Below, piece by piece: positions 5,405 through 6,589 of a stretch of 6,589 bases of DNA. Each line of letters starts with the position of its first letter. Within the stretch, counting starts at the first letter, position 1. Both the position numbers and the translations under genes were made by a program. Source of the DNA: Deinococcales bacterium. GTDB lineage: Bacteria > Deinococcota > Deinococci > Deinococcales > Deinococcaceae. Location of the stretch: NCBI GenBank assembly GCA_014378225.1, contig JACMOA010000148.1:1-6589 (forward strand), written 5' to 3'. The notes beneath the pieces are model-generated. The model was not told the DNA's origin. It saw nothing but the letters and a program-made list of their open reading frames with translations, and searched no databases.

Positions 5405-5650
5405 TTAGGACAGAAACGTCCCAAAACGACTCTCGAGCACCCCTTTCAACTCGAGAGAAGCATTCGGGTGGGCGTAAAGCCGCTCTGCATCAATTTTATC
5501 TTGTACCCGCTCGAGCAACCTCGAGAAGTGCTCTGAAGTTAAGTTGAGTTCGTCAAAGAGTTTCTGGTGAGTCTGAGAAAGCCTTCTGGAACCGTCCTCG
5601 AGCGCGGACACCGCCAGTTCTGCTTCCCAGGGATTGCCTCGGTGAGTCAT
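5405..5650 (-). CDS. Small hypothetical protein, mostly helical, 81 residues
   Basis: Reading on the - strand from ATG (complement of 5648-5650) to TAA (complement of 5405-5407) gives 81 residues starting MTHRGNPWEAELAVSALEDG. I do not recognise a family. The sequence looks helical and charged, with a heptad-like stretch around residues 29-58 (LFDELNL, HFSRLLERVQDKIDAERLY), and has no Cys, signal peptide or membrane segment. Evidence that it is real: TACAAT sits exactly at -12 to -7 of the ATG, the composition looks protein-like, and CTCGAG density is high (5432, 5450, 5510, 5520, 5597) as in the other chromosomal genes. The open frame extends upstream to 6007, but that part runs through the repeat array and antisense to sufE, so I reject the longer form. 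It is divergent from sufE and convergent with the ABC-F gene. Confidence 0.6.
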   Translation of the reverse strand: MTHRGNPWEAELAVSALEDGSRRLSQTHQKLFDELNLTSEHFSRLLERVQDKIDAERLYAHPNASLELKGVLESRFGTFLS

Positions 5651-5656
5651 GGGGAA

Positions 5657-5662
5657 ATTGTA
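5657..5662 (-). promoter_or_regulatory. Leaderless-type -10 box for the small - strand gene
   Basis: On the - strand TACAAT (five of six to TATAAT) occupies -12 to -7 relative to the A of the ATG, with TTCCCC between. This is the TANNNT placement reported for leaderless genes in Deinococcus. No Shine-Dalgarno site precedes the ATG and no clear -35 hexamer is present. Confidence 0.6.
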
Positions 5663-5735
5663 CGGACTTTTTTTGGTGAGCGTGCGAGGGTGGTGAGTAA
5701 GGGTGTAGGTGTGCAGGGGAGCGGCCCAGCCCATG

Positions 5736-5830
5736 AGGCGAGCAGGCGGTCTGGCCCGTGAGGTGCCGCTTAGACCAAGACGCCCGTGAGGTGCCGTTTT
5801 GCTCAAGACGTGCTGAAGTTGGGCCAAGAC
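5736..5830 (+). repeat. Second CAAGAC array, direct copy of the first
   Basis: Bases 5736-5815 match 2498-2577 at 78 of 80 positions. They are identical over 51 bases (to 5786), differ at two bases, then are identical over 27. Three units are present: 5761-5781, 5789-5809 and a third, diverged unit at 5810-5830 (GTGCTGAAGTTGGGCCAAGAC with the internal bases changed). The orientation is the same as in the first array. The two copies are 3,238 bases apart and bracket the ABC-F gene and the small - strand gene. Conceptual translations share peptides between the two loci, but that is a consequence of the DNA repeat. Confidence 0.9.
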
Positions 5831-5867
5831 AGAAAGCTCGGGTGAAAAGCTTCCACTCGAGCACACC

Positions 5868-5888
5868 CATTGCTCATTGCTCATTGCT
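5868..5888 (+). repeat. CATTGCT tandem, three copies
   Basis: Three perfect 7-base copies of CATTGCT lie 69 bases upstream of the sufE start. The tract is short and may be a simple slippage product. No regulatory role can be shown. Confidence 0.7.
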
Positions 5889-5944
5889 CTCACCCCTCTA
5901 GCCAAATGACCGCTCACTTTACCTTTCTTCCCTTCCCCCTCGAG

Positions 5945-5950
5945 TAAACT
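5945..5950 (+). promoter_or_regulatory. Leaderless-type -10 box for sufE
   Basis: TAAACT ends seven bases before the A of the sufE ATG, the exact TANNNT spacing of leaderless genes in Deinococcus. The upstream sequence is pyrimidine-rich and has no Shine-Dalgarno site and no good -35 hexamer at 17 bases. A CTCGAG site (5939-5944) abuts the box directly. Confidence 0.6.
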
Positions 5951-5956
5951 CAGCCC

Positions 5957-6394
5957 ATGAGTGCTCTTCCCCCCAAGCTCGAGAATGTGATTAACGCTTT
6001 TGCACACGCGCCCAAGTCTTTGCGGCTTCAGGCTCTGCTCGAGTACAGCAAAAAGGTTCCGGCCCTACCCCCGCGTTTCAGTGAACACCGTGACCAGCTC
6101 GAGCAGGTTCACGAGTGCCAGAGTCCGTTTTTTCTGGCTACTGAGGTGGAAAACAACAAGGTTCACCTGTTTTTCGAGGCCCCCCCCGAAGCGCCCACCG
6201 TGCGCGGCTTTGCCGGAATTCTACTCGAGGGACTCGAGGACGCCACCCCCGAGGAAGTTCTAAACGTTCCAGACGACTTTTACCGTGAAATGGGCCTTTC
6301 CGAACTCATCACACCAATGCGTCTGCGCGGTATGAACGCCATTTTGAACCGCCTGAAAAACCAGCTCCGCACGGCGGGGTATAGCGCGGCTTGA
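5957..6394 (+). CDS. sufE: SufE-like cysteine desulfuration/Fe-S assembly protein
   Basis: The 145-residue product fits SufE in length and pattern. An N-terminal helical part (LPPKLENVINAFAHAPKSLR) leads to LPP-RF and then VHECQSPFFL, with Cys54 at the persulfide-accepting position. The family usually has GCQS, so Glu53 replaces the Gly. Then come VRGFAGILLEGLEDATPEEVLNVP, split here from the family's GLxALL and tPxEIL motifs, and finally MGLSELITPMRLRGMNAI and LNRLKNQL, matching the family's lgL...LspxRxnGlxaMv.RIk. SufE accepts sulfur from the cysteine desulfurase SufS and passes it to the SufBCD scaffold in the cytoplasm. No suf partner genes are in the window, so this gene stands alone here. 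The ATG at 5957 is supported by the -12 to -7 TAAACT box. A strong terminator follows 16 bases after the stop. Confidence 0.88.
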   Translation: MSALPPKLENVINAFAHAPKSLRLQALLEYSKKVPALPPRFSEHRDQLEQVHECQSPFFLATEVENNKVHLFFEAPPEAPTVRGFAGILLEGLEDATPEEVLNVPDDFYREMGLSELITPMRLRGMNAILNRLKNQLRTAGYSAA

Positions 6395-6410
6395 ACCCCT
6401 CAAGGACTTG

Positions 6411-6444
6411 AAAAGACGCCGCAGAGTGTGCGGCGTCTTTTTTT
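6411..6444 (+). terminator. Strong intrinsic terminator of sufE, symmetric (bidirectional)
   Basis: AAAAGACGCCGCA (6411-6423) pairs perfectly with TGCGGCGTCTTTT (6429-6441) around the loop GAGTG, with seven T residues at 6438-6444. The GC-rich stem and T run make a classic rho-independent terminator for the + strand. The AAAA on the left arm gives TTTT on the opposite strand, so it may also serve the gene converging from the right. Confidence 0.93.
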
Positions 6445-6472
6445 GAACTGAAGGCGTTTCAGGCTCGAGCGT

Positions 6473-6589
6473 TCAACTCACCAGTCCTAATTTGCGGGCC
6501 AAAACATCGTTCAGAATGTACTCGTCTGCGTTCACTTTGAGTAAAGTGCAGCCGCGCTCGAGGTAAAACCCCTTAATCAGTTCCCAGGC
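6473..6589 (-). CDS. Unidentified protein, C-terminal 38 residues (continues beyond right edge)
   Basis: On the - strand the frame is open from the right edge to TGA (complement of 6473-6475). It encodes a protein-like end: AWELIKGFYLERGCTLLKVN followed by ADEYILNDVLARKLGLVS. The mix of hydrophobic strand-like (GCTLLKV) and helical (EYILNDVLARKLGL) segments and a CTCGAG site at 6557 support a real gene. I do not recognise the family. It converges with sufE, and the symmetric terminator lies 29 bases beyond its stop. Confidence 0.65.
   Translation of the reverse strand, partial: AWELIKGFYLERGCTLLKVNADEYILNDVLARKLGLVS

Larger units (their letters stand above)
5651..5956. other. Divergent intergenic region with second CAAGAC array
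   Basis: These 306 bases separate the small - strand gene from sufE. They hold a leaderless-type promoter for each gene at the two ends, the second copy of the CAAGAC repeat (5736-5830) and a short CATTGCT tandem (5868-5888). I see no other gene. Both flanking starts lack Shine-Dalgarno sites. Confidence 0.7.
182..6562. repeat. Highly iterated palindrome CTCGAG, about 70 copies across the window
   Basis: By manual count CTCGAG occurs about 72 times between 182 and 6562, where random sequence of this composition would give roughly two or three. Density is highest in genes, but copies also lie between genes (182, 395, 445, 462, 2897, 5274, 5856, 5939, 6463). All codon phases are used: CTC-GAG gives Leu-Glu, xxC-TCG-AGC gives Ser-Ser (for example at 1697), and CT-CGA-G gives Ala-Arg-Ala (for example at 4653). 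The 14-base palindrome CTCGAGCGCTCGAG occurs twice (4309-4322 and 4653-4666). The flanking bases are not fixed, so the core is six bases. It is absent from the IS66 fragment and from the first repeat array. The role is unknown. Confidence 0.93.

Noticed and set aside
5651..6007. Upstream extension of the small - strand gene to about 200 residues
   Set aside because: It reads through the repeat array and antisense to sufE. ATG 5650 with TACAAT at -12 to -7 is a much better start.

Overview
The window looks like the chromosome of a member of the Deinococcota, most likely a Meiothermus-like Thermaceae. This is an inference. The supporting observations are a cinA-thpR gene pair (in Deinococcus and relatives the pair leads into recA), fairly high G+C, start codons without Shine-Dalgarno sites but with a TANNNT box exactly at -12 to -7, and extreme over-use of the hexamer CTCGAG (about 70 copies counted by eye, roughly one per 90 bases).

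Layout. 1-174: C-terminal end of an IS66-type transposase that enters from the left edge. 175-515: no gene, ending in a good sigma-A type promoter. 516-2455: cinA and thpR on the + strand, overlapping by ATGA. recA, the expected third gene, is absent. 2456-2926: an intergenic region with an array of ~21-base units ending in CAAGAC, then a dyad-symmetric element over a probable -10 box, then a 12-codon leader ORF whose stop overlaps the next start. 2927-5191: a long ABC-F ATPase with an insertion in NBD2 and an unidentified C-terminal domain. 5192-5239: a long imperfect hairpin touching its stop codon. 5405-5650 (- strand): a small unrecognised helical protein. 5651-5956: a divergent intergenic region with a second copy of the repeat (78/80 identical to the first) and leaderless promoters facing both ways. 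5957-6394: a SufE-like Fe-S protein. 6411-6444: a strong, symmetric intrinsic terminator. 6473-6589 (- strand): the C-terminus of an unidentified gene converging on sufE.

Functional picture. CinA (nucleotide pyrophosphatase/NMN deamidase family) and ThpR (2H phosphoesterase) form one translationally coupled unit. The ABC-F protein is probably a ribosome-associated translation factor or antibiotic-protection protein, and its expression looks controlled by an operator-like dyad and a Pro-Pro-containing leader peptide. SufE would pass persulfide sulfur to Fe-S assembly. The ABC-F gene and the small - strand gene are bracketed by direct copies of the CAAGAC repeat, so this block may be a module inserted or rearranged beside cinA-thpR.

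Most worth following up: the CTCGAG enrichment, which uses all three codon phases; the CAAGAC repeat family; the leader ORF of the ABC-F gene; and the ABC-F C-terminal domain.
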